A stretch of DNA of 64,000 bases from the NCBI GenBank assembly GCA_009667805.1, contig CM019069.1, forward strand, positions 55,742,422-55,806,421. The letters are read 5' to 3'. Origin of the DNA: Leptobrachium leishanense (taxonomy: Eukaryota; Chordata; Amphibia; Anura; Megophryidae). Below, piece by piece: positions 33,501-45,240 of the stretch. Position numbers and translations under genes: made by a program. The first letter of the stretch is position 1. Each line of letters opens with the position of its first letter. Under the pieces are notes generated by a model. The model did no database searches. It worked only from the letters and a program-made list of their open reading frames with translations, and was not told the DNA's origin.

Positions 33501-34287
33501 TGTGACGCAAGTCACTTTGGACTTTGGGTGCATGGGCATGGAGGCATATTTGTAGGGTGCAGGCCCCATAACGTATATTAGTTCAGTGGCCTTTCCTGTG
33601 CAGAATGTTTGTGTAATCTGTGGTTATGCAAGAATGCTATTGTGTATTGTCTGGTCTATATGTATCTGTTATCTGTTGAAAGGATTAGACTCCCAGTCTA
33701 CCCTTGTATCAGGTTGTAAATCTGCTGTCTGTAATCTGTTATCCCGATTCCCACTGTCCTGCCTCGTTAGAAATTTTACATAATGTTTAATTGTCTACCT
33801 AATCTAATTAAGTTCCAAGAAGCAAATGTTTGTCCAATTATCTGTTTCGGTCTAATTAGGTCTCCCAACAGTTTCTAAGGGGCTCTGTATATGTAAATGA
33901 CCCATGTGTGACCGTATAAATGTATGTGAGTGTCCCTGATTAAAACAGTTCCATTCTAACCCTGAAAGACCGCAGATCTACAGACTCGCCTTATTTCTGG
34001 GGGACGCTAGTGAGGCTCTCTACATGTACCCGTCTTTAAACTGCGGCTAAGGACTGGAGAAAGGCATGGGAGTCTGCCTAGGTCAGGGGTCAGCAACCTT
34101 GGCTCCCTGATGTTTTGGGAACTACATCTCCCATTTGGCTGACTGAGCATCGTGGGAGATGTAGTTCCCAAAACATCAGAGAGCCAAGGTTGCTGACCCC
34201 TGGCCTAGGTAGAACACGGGGGGGGGCGCCTTGCAAGGAAGCAGCATTGGCAGATGTGACCCTGTCGGGGTACAGAGACCGGTTACA
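33501..34287 (+). mobile_element. Solo LTR (787 bp with an inserted hAT MITE)
   Basis: Begins TGTGACGCAAGTCAC and ends GACCGGTTACA, flanked by TATAT on both sides (within a TA-rich site, so the duplication is suggestive). The same LTR in reverse at 52681-53402 has an unambiguous 5-bp duplication. GATTAAAACAG, about 560 bp before the inserted MITE's far end, and the CCTTATTTCTGGGGGACGC block are conserved. No coding region. Confidence 0.72.
34084..34202. mobile_element. hAT-type foldback MITE (119 bp) inside the LTR
   Basis: CAGGGGTCAGCAACCTTGGC and GCCAAGGTTGCTGACCCCTG are perfect inverted ends; almost the whole element folds (GATGTTTTGGGAACTACATC against its complement). Perfect 8-bp duplication GCCTAGGT at 34076-34083 and 34203-34210, the hallmark of hAT elements. 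The small central loop covers TTTGGCTGACTGAGCATCG. Confidence 0.9.
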
Positions 34288-34310
34288 TATATATATATAT
34301 ATATATTCCC

Positions 34311-34435
34311 AAACAGAGGATGTACTCCAGGGTCTTCAAAAACAATGTAATAAACTTTATTCAACATATTTAAAAAAGGATCAATGTTTTCAACCCTCTG
34401 GGAGGATTTTTGTCAAGATTAATTATGACAAGGTG
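34311..34435 (-). repeat. Retroposon tail with CTTGACA-stem-GAAAAC motif
   Basis: On the minus strand: CTTGACAAAAATCCTCCCAG, AGGGTTGAAAACATTGATCC, then AATAAAGTTTATTACATTG and CCTGGAGTACATCCTCTG. It has the same layout as the pieces at 25958-26235 and 45110-45190 and directly follows the (TA)n at 34288-34308. Possible Penelope-like or related 3' end; tentative. Confidence 0.35.
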
Positions 34436-35941
34436 TGGTGAGTTCCTTTCAACCTGGTTGATTTGATTGAGATACACATACACAAATCAATGTATTTATA
34501 TGTATATGTATACTCTCATTATATACACAGTATATTCACTTTGACAAAGTATATTGTCAAAATAGTAAAATCTTTTATTAAATAAATGTTTCAGTTATTC
34601 TGATGTGCAGTATATTAACATTATTAACTAGTCAAAACACTAACTTATCTATAAATTTGTTCTTAATGCTTCCTGCAAATCTTTGGCTAAAAACAACAAA
34701 GGTCACCTACATCTAAATATAAAAGCTGCACTATTTACTACGAAAGGTAGGCTCCAGATTCTACAGCAACGAACCTAAAAGGCATCATGAAAAAATATGA
34801 AAAATTTGCTTTTTTTTTATGCAGCCAGTGGTATATAAAGTGTGCTCCAACCAGTTTCCATGCTCTTTCGTGAAGAAGTGCTAAAAATATGTAGATCAAG
34901 AATCCCAGAAAGTACAAGCCTTGTCGTTGGTTTTGAAATCGCATGGCAAGGTCAGGCCAAGTGTAAATAGATGTATCGGTTTTAGAAACCATCTGCACTA
35001 TTATTGTATACATATATATTCTGAGGGGAAGAGGTGAAGAAATGGACTACCGGGAGGCACTTCTGGTGGATCCATCCATTTCCATAATGTGGAGGATGCA
35101 GCTGACCGGGAGTCATACGAGGTCCAGTGTTTCTAAGAACTCACGGTTGTCTATAAGTTGTCTCTTTCCAAAAAAGAACACCACTGAAAGCGAGTAGCCT
35201 CATATCACAATTATTATATTAGGTCTTTTTTTTTTTTTTGACCATCTGCACCATTATTCTACTTGGACTGGCGGAGGAGTGAAACCAGTATTTGAGGAAG
35301 AACTGCAAAGAATGAGGATCGCTTCTACGGATCCAACCACCTATTACACGGAGAAAGAATCGCAACAGGTTCAGGGACACACGAGTGGGATACCTTTATT
35401 TTTCAATATTATTGATTCTCCTGTTGAAGGCAATCTCGCTATATGCATTCTTATCGTCTTTCGCAGTTTGTGTGAAATAATTGCGAAGAAAGAAGTTTGT
35501 GGCGGCAATCCACTCACCTAAAAGCGACCTTTTTGTATATAGATGTAGAAGAACTTTATAGCACTTGAAGATGACAGCCAATGCTTCAGCCATTAATTAA
35601 AACAGCTTCCTGTGATACTTTGTTCTTTATGAATTACAAGTGGCAAAAGCATGTTTTGTAGTGTGCTGGTTAGTAAGTCATACTTTTCCCCATGGCTTAT
35701 GATGAGGACAGTTTCATGGTTTTGTGTGTTTACCCTTTGAAATCAAACAGAAAAGTCACCCAACAAAAGACTTTACCACTTTTCCATTGTTTATAATTTA
35801 AATTATATTAATATCATATAGATGAGAAGTTCCTTTCAAATATTAATGTATCGCCTTTTGTAAGTTGTTGTACTGTACCATCCCATCCCCGTCCACTTGG
35901 CAGCAGATTCTGCAGTGCTTAAAAGACAACTATAATAATAG

Positions 35942-36000
35942 CAAATTTACATTTCCAAGTTTTTATAAAGCGCTGACAAGTTCCGTAGCGCTGTACTATT
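35942..36000 (-). repeat. Fragment of the AAGCGCT retroposon tail
   Basis: TTTTATAAAGCGCTGACAAG and TTCCGTAGCGCTGTACT are the reverse complement of the tail motif seen at 331-371 and 40800-40850. Too short to classify further. Confidence 0.35.
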
Positions 36001-36801
36001 ATGATGCATTGTTTGTCCTTTTCAATTCTAACCATAATTATTACATAACATTTATAGAGAGAAGATACACACACAAACAAAAATATAGATAGTAAACTAA
36101 ATAAACGTGAAATAAAGCCTGATTAAGCTTTACGCCGTAACAGGTTTAAAATATTGCATTTCCAGAAATTCAGGAGCATAATGTATCAGGGCCTGTTATG
36201 CAAGCAGAAGGACACTGAAAGTAATATAAGGCGTAATTTTGGTCCTACTGATCCAGCACCGAGATTGCCTCTAGGGAGTGTAATACAAGAGCAGCTCAGT
36301 AGCCTAGAAACACTAAAGGTTATCTAACCACCGAAACAAAAGCGTTTTATTTTCTATTGTACCTACTACTAGAGCATTTACTCTATAATAATTATGCCCT
36401 TGATTTTACAAGTTCCCAACGGGCCTTCATAAGCCTGTGATTACACAAAGGTCCGAAATGAAAAATGAGCTTGTTTGAAATACATGTAAAAAAGGTAAAG
36501 CTAAGCTGATCTGAGACATATTATTCATTTTAGAATGTCTATATCTCAGAACAAAACGCAAAAATTAAGAGACCTTTTGCCTTTCTTTTGCTGCTAAAAT
36601 GAGGACAGGATTCATAAGGTAATCACGGCAGTCAAATTGATCAATTCATAAAGAAAACTACAGAAAAAATTGTACTGTGTGCTGTAAAAACAATTTATAG
36701 GGCTATCATATAGACATTGGCTTAAATGTTTTACTACATTTCATAAATATGAAGCTTAGTGAAAAAAATATACATGTGCCAAAATAAAAAATACTCCTTA
36801 A

Positions 36802-37226
36802 GGCTAGGGTCAGACGAACGCATTTTCGCGTTGTCTGTGAAAAAGTGCGTTCGAACGAATGGACGCATTTTTTCACGGAGTACGCGATAGCGGTCATACG
36901 ATGCGCATTTGCATCCGTGATTTTGTACGGATCATCAATAAAACACTTTGTGCATCTGGACATTATGTTGGCCGGACATTAGCAGTGTCTGACATCTCCA
37001 ATTCACGCACACACGCCTCTATCGGACGCAGAGCACTCTGTACAACCGTACTAGAGGTTTTACGTTCTCGACAAAATGCGTTCGTTTTCCACTTGCGTTG
37101 CGCAGCCGGACTTTTGTGCGACCGTACTTCGTATATTGGCCGTCATTGCCTGGCACTTGCTGCTACTACGGCCGTGATTAAGTGCGCCTGCACGCGCGTT
37201 CGCACTGCGCTCGTCTGACCCTAGCC
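36802..37226. mobile_element. Harbinger-like MITE, C family
   Basis: GGCTAGGGTCAGACGAACGC and GTCTGACCCTAGCC with flanks TAA and TTA (TTAA read across both). 425 bp, close to the 32667-33092 copy in the same orientation, with a small deletion near 37020. Open frames on both strands are non-coding by-products. Confidence 0.75.
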
Positions 37227-37659
37227 TTAATCTCAATGAATATGAAAGGATTTGGCAAATTCTTGAACCAGAAAGGATTATTGATTGCCAAGAAATGCAA
37301 TATAGAAAATGGTTTAGGCACTCAGGTTTATTTAATATTCTACAGTTAGTCAGACCTGTTGTTTCCAAGACTAGTGGTCAATCTTGGGGATAAATGGTCT
37401 ATAAACTTAGGGCCCCATTCCACATTTGATGATAACATAACTAAAGGAGATGTTACACATAATGGTCCCTATTCTTCGATGCTGCAGTTAAGCAAAGCAC
37501 TCGAGACATACAGCTGAGCTTGCGTCTCGGAAGAGGTGTCAGGTTAGTGTACATTAGTGCTTCCTATACTTTGTATGGGAGATGCTAATGTGGTCCCAGC
37601 AGATGGACAACGAGCTATTCCAACAAGCCCATTCTCCATCTGACAGTCTGTAAAGAGTA

Positions 37660-38110
37660 ACGTCTTTTAGACGTTGGTGTTATGCGATTATAATTGAAAA
37701 GTGAACAATAGTGCTGCCTTTGAAGGAAAAAATAAAAAAATAATTATTTATTTTTACATAAAACCTGGTCATGTTTGGTATCATTGGAATGGAAATGCTC
37801 CTCACAAGACCCTCTATCTTCTATGGCTCCAGAGATACAGGGGCTCAAACGACCCGTTTCTCCTCCATAGGGAATTCCCTGCCTATCCAGCCAAGCGGAG
37901 GTTCTGTTTGTCACGTCATCATGCCCATGCGCGATGATGTCAGTGGGCGGGGGAAGTCCCGCAGGTAGGGTTGACATCAAAAGATGTCAGCCGACTGCGG
38001 GAGAAGTCCGCAATCGTCTCTGAGCCGCGGAACTTCGAGGATGGGCTGGAGGAATCCTTTGCATGCCAGTGAAAGAGCATCAGCCCTGCTGGTGGGTGCC
38101 GGTACTGAGT
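37660..38110 (+). mobile_element. Degenerate F-related hairpin element
   Basis: Retains F-family landmarks in order: AAGTGAACAATAGTGCTGCC, CATGTTTGGTATCATTGGAA, CACGTCATCATGCCCATGCGCGATGATGTCAG, GGTTGACATCAAAAGATGTCAGCC and the CTCTGAGCCGCGG region. Hairpins are weakened by mutations and ends are lost. Confidence 0.5.
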
Positions 38111-38267
38111 ACCAGCAGAAAAAAAGGGCATGAGGATAGTCAAACTTGTGATAATTTGCATGAACAAATGAAAGAAGTGCGATAGATTCTTCTATTGTTT
38201 TCACACCAAGTTCTTTATATCTGTTTCTCTGAAAGGCCTCCATTTTTTTTGTAAATTTGTTTCCAAC

Positions 38268-38316
38268 ATGTACCTGATGAAGCGTTCGGGAAGAAATATG
38301 CTACACATGTTCTCAC
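38268..38316 (+). ncRNA. Hammerhead-like core motif (candidate only)
   Basis: AACATGTACCTGATGAAGCG is followed by TTCGGGAAGAAATATG and then ACACATGTT. CTGATGA and GAAA match the two conserved hammerhead core strands, and AACATGT/ACATGTT could form a closing helix. The helix between the core strands is weak, so this may be a decayed Penelope-type hammerhead or chance. Confidence 0.2.
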
Positions 38317-38848
38317 TTCATTAATGACAGCCAGATATCTGTTAAGAACAGCAATCTACATTTTCTGGGGCTTTATATAGACATTAAAGATGAATCTCAG
38401 CAGGAAACACATGCTGGATTGAAATGTAATGTAAAGTTAAAATAGTTCAACCATTTACACATGATTTGATTATATATCAATTTAGTGAAAAATGTTATCA
38501 AGCTTTAGTTCTATAGTTCTCTAATCATAAGCATTCTATTTTAACAACCATATCATTAGAACCCTGAAGCAGCATGCCACCTAAACTTTACTTTTGCAGA
38601 TCATTAAGTAGTAATACATACGGATATTATTTCCCATAAGCTAAGTATAGAACATTTACCAGTAATTGCACAATGCGAAGCAGTCATCCTGGAACTGCAC
38701 AATAAATTTAAAATCTAAAGTGATAACTTACTGTTTAAAAGGAAAAAAACAAGAAATAAAACAATAAACAAGGTTCTAAAAAGCATAAGGTATGGCCTGT
38801 TAATTAAATATTGGGTCATGAAAGGTAATATAATTCCAGATCACTCAC

Positions 38849-39082
38849 CATCTAGAATTTCCTTTAATTGTTTAAACCATCGAGCACAGTGATCTTCACT
38901 TAGGTTGTGAAGGTTGACCAAGCCTTGCTTCAGCTTTCGTCCTTTCCTGACGCACAAAAATAGCGTGATACCCAGCAAGGTGCCACCCATTTTCTGTCCA
39001 ATGGAACGACGTTTTTTCAATTTCACCGAGAATATGTCTCTCAGCTCAATACATTCTTCTTTGCAAACACCTTTGGGACTTC
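38849..39082 (-). CDS. CERKL: CERKL internal coding exon (PH-like region and basic nuclear-localisation patch)
   Basis: On the minus strand an acceptor (pyrimidine-rich, TTTGTGCAG) precedes the first base at 39082 and a GTGAGT donor follows 38849. The exon has 2 bases completing a codon, 77 full codons and 1 trailing base, so it is phase 1 at both ends. The peptide has [20 protein letters not shown], then GTLLGITLF, then NLSEDHC and [11 protein letters not shown] recognise these as the N-terminal, PH-like part of ceramide kinase-like protein. The KLKKRR patch corresponds to the KLKRR nuclear localisation signal described in human CERKL. CERKL is a ceramide-kinase relative without proven ceramide kinase activity; human mutations cause retinitis pigmentosa 26. 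The exon is open and well conserved, so it is probably functional. Only this exon and the next are visible, so completeness of the gene cannot be judged. Confidence 0.93.
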
Positions 39083-39427
39083 CTGCACAAAGAAAGCAGA
39101 GAAAACGAGTTAATGTCATATAGTGAGAGACCTAAAAACACTACAGTCCGGACTAGTGGTTCTTGACATTAACAAAGTATGAAATATAAGAGACGGGATT
39201 AATTTTGGGGGGGGGGGGGTTCAGCAGGGAGCACCTATAGATTTTATTTTCGATTCTTGATGAATAGAAAGTAAATATTGATTCTGTAACACTATTTTGC
39301 ACTATAGTCAAATAATTACATTTCATTGATGGCCCTAGCAACAAAACACCAAGGGCAAGATTTCAGTTGGTTTCTGGTTCAATCCATGTGTGGTCAAGAG
39401 ATCCCTACTTGCACTGAGCAATCAATG

Positions 39428-39555
39428 GGCCATATTACATAGTTGGTGCTAACTTAACCAGAGCGGTTGTAAACTTAAAACCTCCATAGGCTATTATGGC
39501 TCTGGTAAGTTTACAACAGTTCTGGTTAAGTTAGCACCAACTATGTAATATGGCC
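39428..39555. mobile_element. Foldback MITE (GGCCATATTACATAGTTGG), copy 1
   Basis: GGCCATATTACATAGTTGGT and ACCAACTATGTAATATGGCC are inverted; the stem continues through GCTAACTTAACCAGA against TCTGGTTAAGTTAGC with a loop around CTCCATAGGCTATTATGG. 128 bp. The end motif resembles the D-family Harbinger-like MITE at 2039-2487. Confidence 0.75.
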
Positions 39556-39623
39556 ATTAGTGTTTATAAAGTTTATACAGAAGTACTACATTCATCATGT
39601 CTTAACACAATTAATACATTATT

Positions 39624-39754
39624 GGATATATTACAAAAAGTTGGTGCTAAGTTAACCAGGGCTGTTGTAAACATAACAACTCCATAGACTAGAATGGCTC
39701 TGGTAAGTTTACAACAACTCTGGTTAAGTTATCACCAACTATGGAATAGAGTCC
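39624..39754. mobile_element. Foldback MITE, copy 2
   Basis: Same family and order as 39428-39555: AGTTGGTGCTAAGTTAACCA, AACTCCATAGACTAGAATGG, TCTGGTTAAGTTATCACC and AACTATGGAATAGAGTCC. More diverged at both ends; starts about 69 bp after copy 1. Confidence 0.65.
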
Positions 39755-40519
39755 CATCTTCTTCTATCATTTCAATAAGGGTTTGCGCAGTCGTGGTCAT
39801 AATGGGCTAATGATAATTTAACAAACACAGCAAGTAACTCATTGGATTGAAGAAAGTTGGGTACTGCACATAAGGTATAGTACAGTTATACACAGGCCAG
39901 CCAGCACATGCAGGTAAAAAGGAACCGGTTATGTATAACGTTAATGTTATTTAATCCTTAACTGTGTGGTTCAAACATGTTCTACATGTCGTATCAGTAA
40001 ACAGCTATCTAATAGAGACAGTTATATAGCACGGTCTTCGCACAATAAACATATGTAAAAAATATAATATACATTTGGTGCATGCTGACCCCCTGCATTT
40101 GCACTGAACGAATCATTGTTGGAAGGAATTCATCTCCCATCTGGAAGCTATAAACTTTTCTAAAAGAGTGAACAGTGTTATTTAATCCTGAGACTTCTTA
40201 CTGTGATTTAGATTAAGGTATGCTGCTGTTTTGTCATATCACATCGTTCTCAAATCAGCTTTGACGAATCAAGTAGCTCGCTAATTATCACAACACTAGA
40301 AGGAGGATTTGCTAAATCATAGCATTTTGGAGCATGAACAAATGTTACTTTTGTACCAGAAATAACAACAAACTAGATTTTCTTTTTTTTTTTTTCCTAT
40401 GTGTGTGACATATTTTGTCTGTTCCATCTTACAAAGAGTTCCAAAAATGATTGGTCATAATGGTTGGTTTATCGGGAGCTCAGATAATAAAATAAATAGG
40501 GAAATAAGTTGAAAAACAT

Positions 40520-40855
40520 AATTTATCATATAAACGCTCCCTAAAGACCCTTCTTTTTAGGGAAGCCTACCACCTGACTCCATAACAAGACATCGGACCG
40601 ACTCAAAAAACCGGTCCTGACTCCTCACCTCTCCCTGCCTTAACTCATCACTGCAGCCCCACCTCCTGTTTCTCCCCTCTCACTCATCTAGATTGTAAAT
40701 TCCCGTGGGAACAGGGCCCTCATGTCCCCCTATATCTGCTGTGCAGGAATACTAACCTGCCTCCTGTATGTATTGTAGAATTGTCCTTTCTTTACCCATT
40801 GCATCTTTTGTACAGCGCTGCCAAATGTGTTGGCGCTTAATAAATAATAATAAAT
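40520..40855 (+). repeat. Retroposon with TACAGCGCTGCC...AATAAT tail
   Basis: Contains CGCTCCCTAAAGACCC, GACTCCATAACAAGAC, CTAGATTGTAAATTCCCGTG and a tail TTGTACAGCGCTGCCAAATG, TGTTGGCGCTTAATAAATAA plus an (AAT)n run. The tail equals that at 331-371. A/T microsatellite ending suggests target-primed retroposition. No open frame. Confidence 0.45.
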
Positions 40856-40974
40856 TGATAATTGAAATAGAAAACTTTGGGAACCAAGGGTTGAGCCATG
40901 ATCAATATTCTAGCTAAGCTGATTTTCAAGAAATAATAATAATTAATATAAATGCTTTTATGTGCTTCCCTATA

Positions 40975-41125
40975 GGACTATATATATGTTCATGTGTTTT
41001 AAAGCAATGCAAGAGTCACTTCTGCCAGGTACTGATAAACTGTATAGCTCAAAACATATATACAAGTTAATGTGTTGTAATGTAATGCAAAATTCACTCC
41101 TGCCAGGTACTGATAAACCATATAT
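40975..41125 (+). repeat. Imperfect direct duplication, about 70-bp unit
   Basis: CAATGCAAGAGTCACTTCTG / CCAGGTACTGATAAACTGTAT recurs as TAATGCAAAATTCACTCCTG / CCAGGTACTGATAAACCATAT. Two units only, moderately diverged. Confidence 0.6.
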
Positions 41126-41533
41126 TGTAGATCAAAACATCTAGCAAGCTTAGAAGTCTGGTACAGTAGTAGAAAATTAGGAGTCAGAACAACCTAGTTA
41201 GAAAGACCATGGCATTTCTAGATGAGGGAATTTAACATGTTGTGATTCATTTTCTGCCAATTAACCGGATTAACAGAATCACGGCATTTCAAAATATTTG
41301 ATTTATATGTAAGTTGACCACTTTTCATTATTTCCATAACATTTGCTACGTTCCTTTCCTTGGGAAATCCACATCGTTACTGTGAAGAACCCGGTCCTCT
41401 GCTGAGGGCCGATTATCATTCATAGAAGTCTCAATGTATGAGGATTTCCTCTTAGTACTGTTCTGTTTATAAACAGTTCACTAGAGGGCTGGATGTTTAT
41501 GTGTCAAACAACTCTTAGAAAACACATTCTTAA

Positions 41534-42138
41534 AGGAACACTCCAACAAAAAAATCACCCCCCGTTTTTTTTTCCTAACCTATCCCTATTCCCTTAATAA
41601 AACCTTCTTTTTTTTTCTTTTCTTGTAACTGCAATACTTACCTTAAAATCCTCTGGTTTCCAGCGGCGTTTTTTTTTTTTTATAACTCACCTCCTCCTCT
41701 TCCGCTCCCGTCCTTCTTCTTGCTGCGTCTTGGCTTCTGGTTTACGTGAGAAGCGCGCATGCGCGCCTCTCACGTAAGCCAGCCAATCGCAGGCTTCCTC
41801 CCGGCTCCCTCTGAGGATTAGTGTTGCGCGCAAGAGGATGCGCGCAACACTAACCCGAAGAGGGAGCCGCCAGCTTCTGCGGGGAGTAGGAGACGTCATC
41901 GCGCTGAAAGCGCGATGACGTCTCCTACTCGGCAAAAGTCGGCAGAAGCGGGAAATATGATTCCCGCTCTGCTGACTGACAGCTGGGAGGGCGGAGTAAA
42001 GTTCTCCGCCTCTCTCAGCTGTTTTCAGCATTTTCAGCTGATCGGCTGAGCGGAGGGAGGGGGGACAGAGGGTGGCATACTCAGGGCATCATGAACACCT
42101 AAAATAGCTTAGGTGGTCATGTTGCTTAGAGTATCCCT
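41534..42138 (+). mobile_element. T2/Kolobok-like MITE, copy 2
   Basis: AGGAACACTCCAACAAA after TTAA (41530-41533) and TTGCTTAGAGTATCCCT before TTAA (42139-42142). 605 bp, same family as 22245-22864, retaining the ACGTGAGAAGCGCGCATGCG hairpin and the CATCGCGCTGAAAGCGCGATG hairpin. The open frame on the minus strand is not a gene. Confidence 0.75.
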
Positions 42139-43813
42139 TTAAGTAAAAAAGGGCAACTTTTCTCACTTCGTTCTATACCAAAATCTTCCATTCTCTATTT
42201 TGAAAATATCCTCTGCATACACAGCATACAGTATGTGCCTCCATTATCAACGCATTATAATGTAGATCGTCTGTCTAAGTTGCATGTGCGAGATTTCCAA
42301 AATGTTTGGTCTGATCGCTAGTCTGCAGCAGACTTCAAAAGTCACTGAAGTCTCAAGTCTGACACAATGGACGATGGTACATATACAATAGTGTTGTTGG
42401 ATTGGTCTGACGACACGGACGACTTTGTGCGATGTCGTTGTCGCACGAATATGGATCCAGTAGACGTCCAGCCTAAAGCAAAGTTAATTTGTTTGCTGCA
42501 GACCAAATTAGTTTGCAAATAAGCTACAGAATGTGTCCTAACATTTTCAGCATTGTGTACATGTCAGCCAAGGTGCTGGAGCTGCTTGGAGTTCACTTTT
42601 TCTTTTTACAGAAACACAGAGCTCCAACTATTATACATGCAGTAGTGCTTTTTTTTGCCAGCAGGGAAGTCACCTGCCTGCCAAATAAGCTTATTGTCCC
42701 CAAAATGTATTTTATAAAAGGGTACATACATTTTTTTCACTTTCTACAATGGAAATTTATTTTCCATAAATCCACTGGGTCTAGGCAGTGGTTTGAGTTT
42801 ATGGAAAATTACTTGGTAGTGAAGGGGTTAAGAGGAAACTTTTTTTTTTTTTTTGAAACTGAAATGAATAGGATCTAGTCAACTTACAACTATATTAAGA
42901 TATACATTATTTTTAAACTTATTTTAATTGGAAGACATTTACACGTGAAAGGATCCGTTAAGGAGGTCTGAACAACAATATAATAAAAAAATTAATTGAA
43001 AAAGATTACATTTCTGCTATATGAAGCCATTTATTTGTAAGCGTTGACTAGTATAAATGTAATTTAAAAGTTACAAATCATATCAAGATTTTTCCCCTCG
43101 TGAGATTTAAAAGATAATTCCCATGAACATGTCGACAAGAAACTTAAAGTAGGAAACTCGACGTTTTATAGATTTCTTTTGACATAACGTTTTGGTTAGA
43201 CTCCTGTTGGCACGAGGCTTGCCGCGGTGCACAGGATACTTTTATTTTATTAACACTAATAGAACGTTCTGAAGAGATTTGTTCTCTGAAAGAGTAAATA
43301 CTGTAAACGTTTAGAACATATTTCATTCTATTAACAATCTAACTGTGGATTTCTATTTACAGATGTGAGTATTTAAATTTGTTGGCAGTGGTGCCCCATG
43401 GACTTCACCCAGCACGTATCCTATTCAAACAGAATTTAATATTCCTAATTATTAAAAGATTAGATTACTAAATTTAAACTCAAATGTGTTAGATACCCCT
43501 GTTGCTATATAATAGAGCACAATGGACATCTCAGAGTGTAATATGCTGGTTGACAAATTATTGGCTGTTTTTCCTCATAGCTTTAAAGGAAACAGGCATT
43601 TTTAAAATATTGCAAGTACAATTAGTGTCAAGCAGATAAATCCTATTCTAATCCTGTTTACGGTCTGGATCAGACAGATGTGTCAAGAATGAATCAGACA
43701 GAACCTCGGCTCACAGTAATTTTTTTCTTAATTTGTTATTGTTTTAAAAGCAGGAAAACATTTTTTCTTTGTTAAAAGTAGTTTTGTCACCAACCTGTTC
43801 TACTACTAAGAAT

Positions 43814-43882
43814 AGTAGCAATCTACATGTCTTCTGTTAATACAGTAGCAATCTACATGTCTTCTGTTGATACAGTAGCAAT
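43814..43882 (+). repeat. 30-bp tandem repeat, 2.3 copies
   Basis: AGTAGCAATCTACATGTCTT + CTGTTAATAC at 43814, repeated with one change at 43844, then a partial third unit. Confidence 0.85.
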
Positions 43883-44994
43883 TGTACCACCCACACATCT
43901 TTAATACTCTACATCACCCAATTAATTTTGCATCCTTTCATATTCGCATTCAATGGCTTGGCATAAAATTAATCAGATATCTTTATATCAGACAGATGAG
44001 TACTTTCTGTACTGATAAGCAAAATACATATTTTCCATTATCTCAAATTTACAAGATTTAAGGGAGACAAAAAATATATATCTTTTGCTCATTTCTTGCC
44101 GATCCATGAGATATAAAGAGAGGAAACAATATCTTTTTCCAGCCAACTTTTTGGAGGAGCCTAGAGGCCTCTTAAGATTATAAATCAACAGTCAAAATGT
44201 CTGAGCATCGTTGTTTTTCATGGTTTTGGCTGTTACTCTAGGAGAATAGAGGATAATGATGGTGTCTGCCAGATAAATTCCGAATTCATAGCAAACTCAC
44301 AATTCCATCACAACAGAAGCATAGAACCAACAAATTCAAACTAAGTTTTATTATACATACATAACAATACAAAGTTTTGTGGTTCCCCCCCCCCCCATAT
44401 TCCAAAGACAACAGGTCCAAAGAATCCCTATAACTGTGATGAGTTTAGCACTACAAATCCCACCCGAGTTAAATGCCCCATCAACTCTGGTTGATCAGAG
44501 CAGGTGTGCAAAAAGTGGCTTTCAGCAAAGGGGGTTAAGACACACAACTGCAAAGACTGTTCACGTCAAGATGATCTCAGAGTTTATCAATCTCAGCAGT
44601 CAACAAGAAATGCTAGCTGACAAATACATCTTCGAAGCCAATAAAAAGGTTTGAATATGTTTTGTGCAGAAAAAATCAGAAATTTGGGAGTCATACTTAA
44701 AAAGTCTTGAAGTACATCCCTATCTGGCCTTTGAAAGTAAGGAAAACAATTGAGAGCAAGATTCTCCCTCCCTACATCCAACGTCAGTGAGAAAACAGCC
44801 CATTTCATTTGTGTGTGTGTATGCACCAATGGAACATTTATGAAGTACACAAATATTCTGCTCAAAATTGGCCTTTTTGGTATGCGACGATCAAGTGTGA
44901 GCAAACATAATGTTTCATACTCTGCACTTTGGGCCTGTTAAGAAACATCCAGGAAGCAATGCAAGGGACAAAAATGGGGAACAAGCAGGTCACT

Positions 44995-45240
44995 AGGGCA
45001 AGGGTCAGTAACATTGGTCCTGCATATATTCTGGAGCTGCATCTCCCATTAAGCTCAACGAAGCATCATTCCAGGAAAACAAGAGGCACTCCTGGTGTAG
45101 GGTACATAGAGTTTTATTGAAGTATGGATGAAGGTGACTTTCGGCCCTTAAGGCTTTAATCATGCCATACTTTGGTGGAGCAACGTGTGAAATTTAGTTC
45201 TGAAAAATCTGAAAAGCCAAGGCCGCTGACTCCTGCACTA
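44995..45240. mobile_element. hAT-type MITE interrupted by a retroposon tail (degenerate)
   Basis: Left part GCAAGGGTCAGTAACATTGG, GGAGCTGCATCTCCCATTAA and right part AAGCCAAGGCCGCTGACTCC resemble the hAT MITE at 34084-34202. Between them (about 45075-45190), read on the minus strand, lies ATGATTAAAGCCTTAAGGGC, CGAAAGTCACC and CAATAAAACTCTATG, a CTGA-stem-GAAA tail like those at 25958 and 34311. Boundaries uncertain. Confidence 0.35.

Larger units (their letters stand above)
23688..38848 (-). other. CERKL: CERKL intron between the two visible exons (15,161 bp, complete)
   Basis: Bounded by a GTGAGT donor next to 38849 and a T-tract/TAG acceptor next to 23687; both flanking exons are phase 1. 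Repeats inside are listed separately. Stretches where I see nothing definable are 23690-24105, 25575-25755, 26260-27150, 27380-28440, 29065-31405, 31605-32660, 33095-33500, 34440-35940, 36005-36795, 37230-37655 and 38320-38848. The intron is AT-rich apart from the GC-rich MITEs. Confidence 0.85.

Noticed and set aside
42489..42878. 129-codon open frame
   Set aside because: AT-rich, no domain, no neighbouring splice or promoter signals, ends in a T-run.
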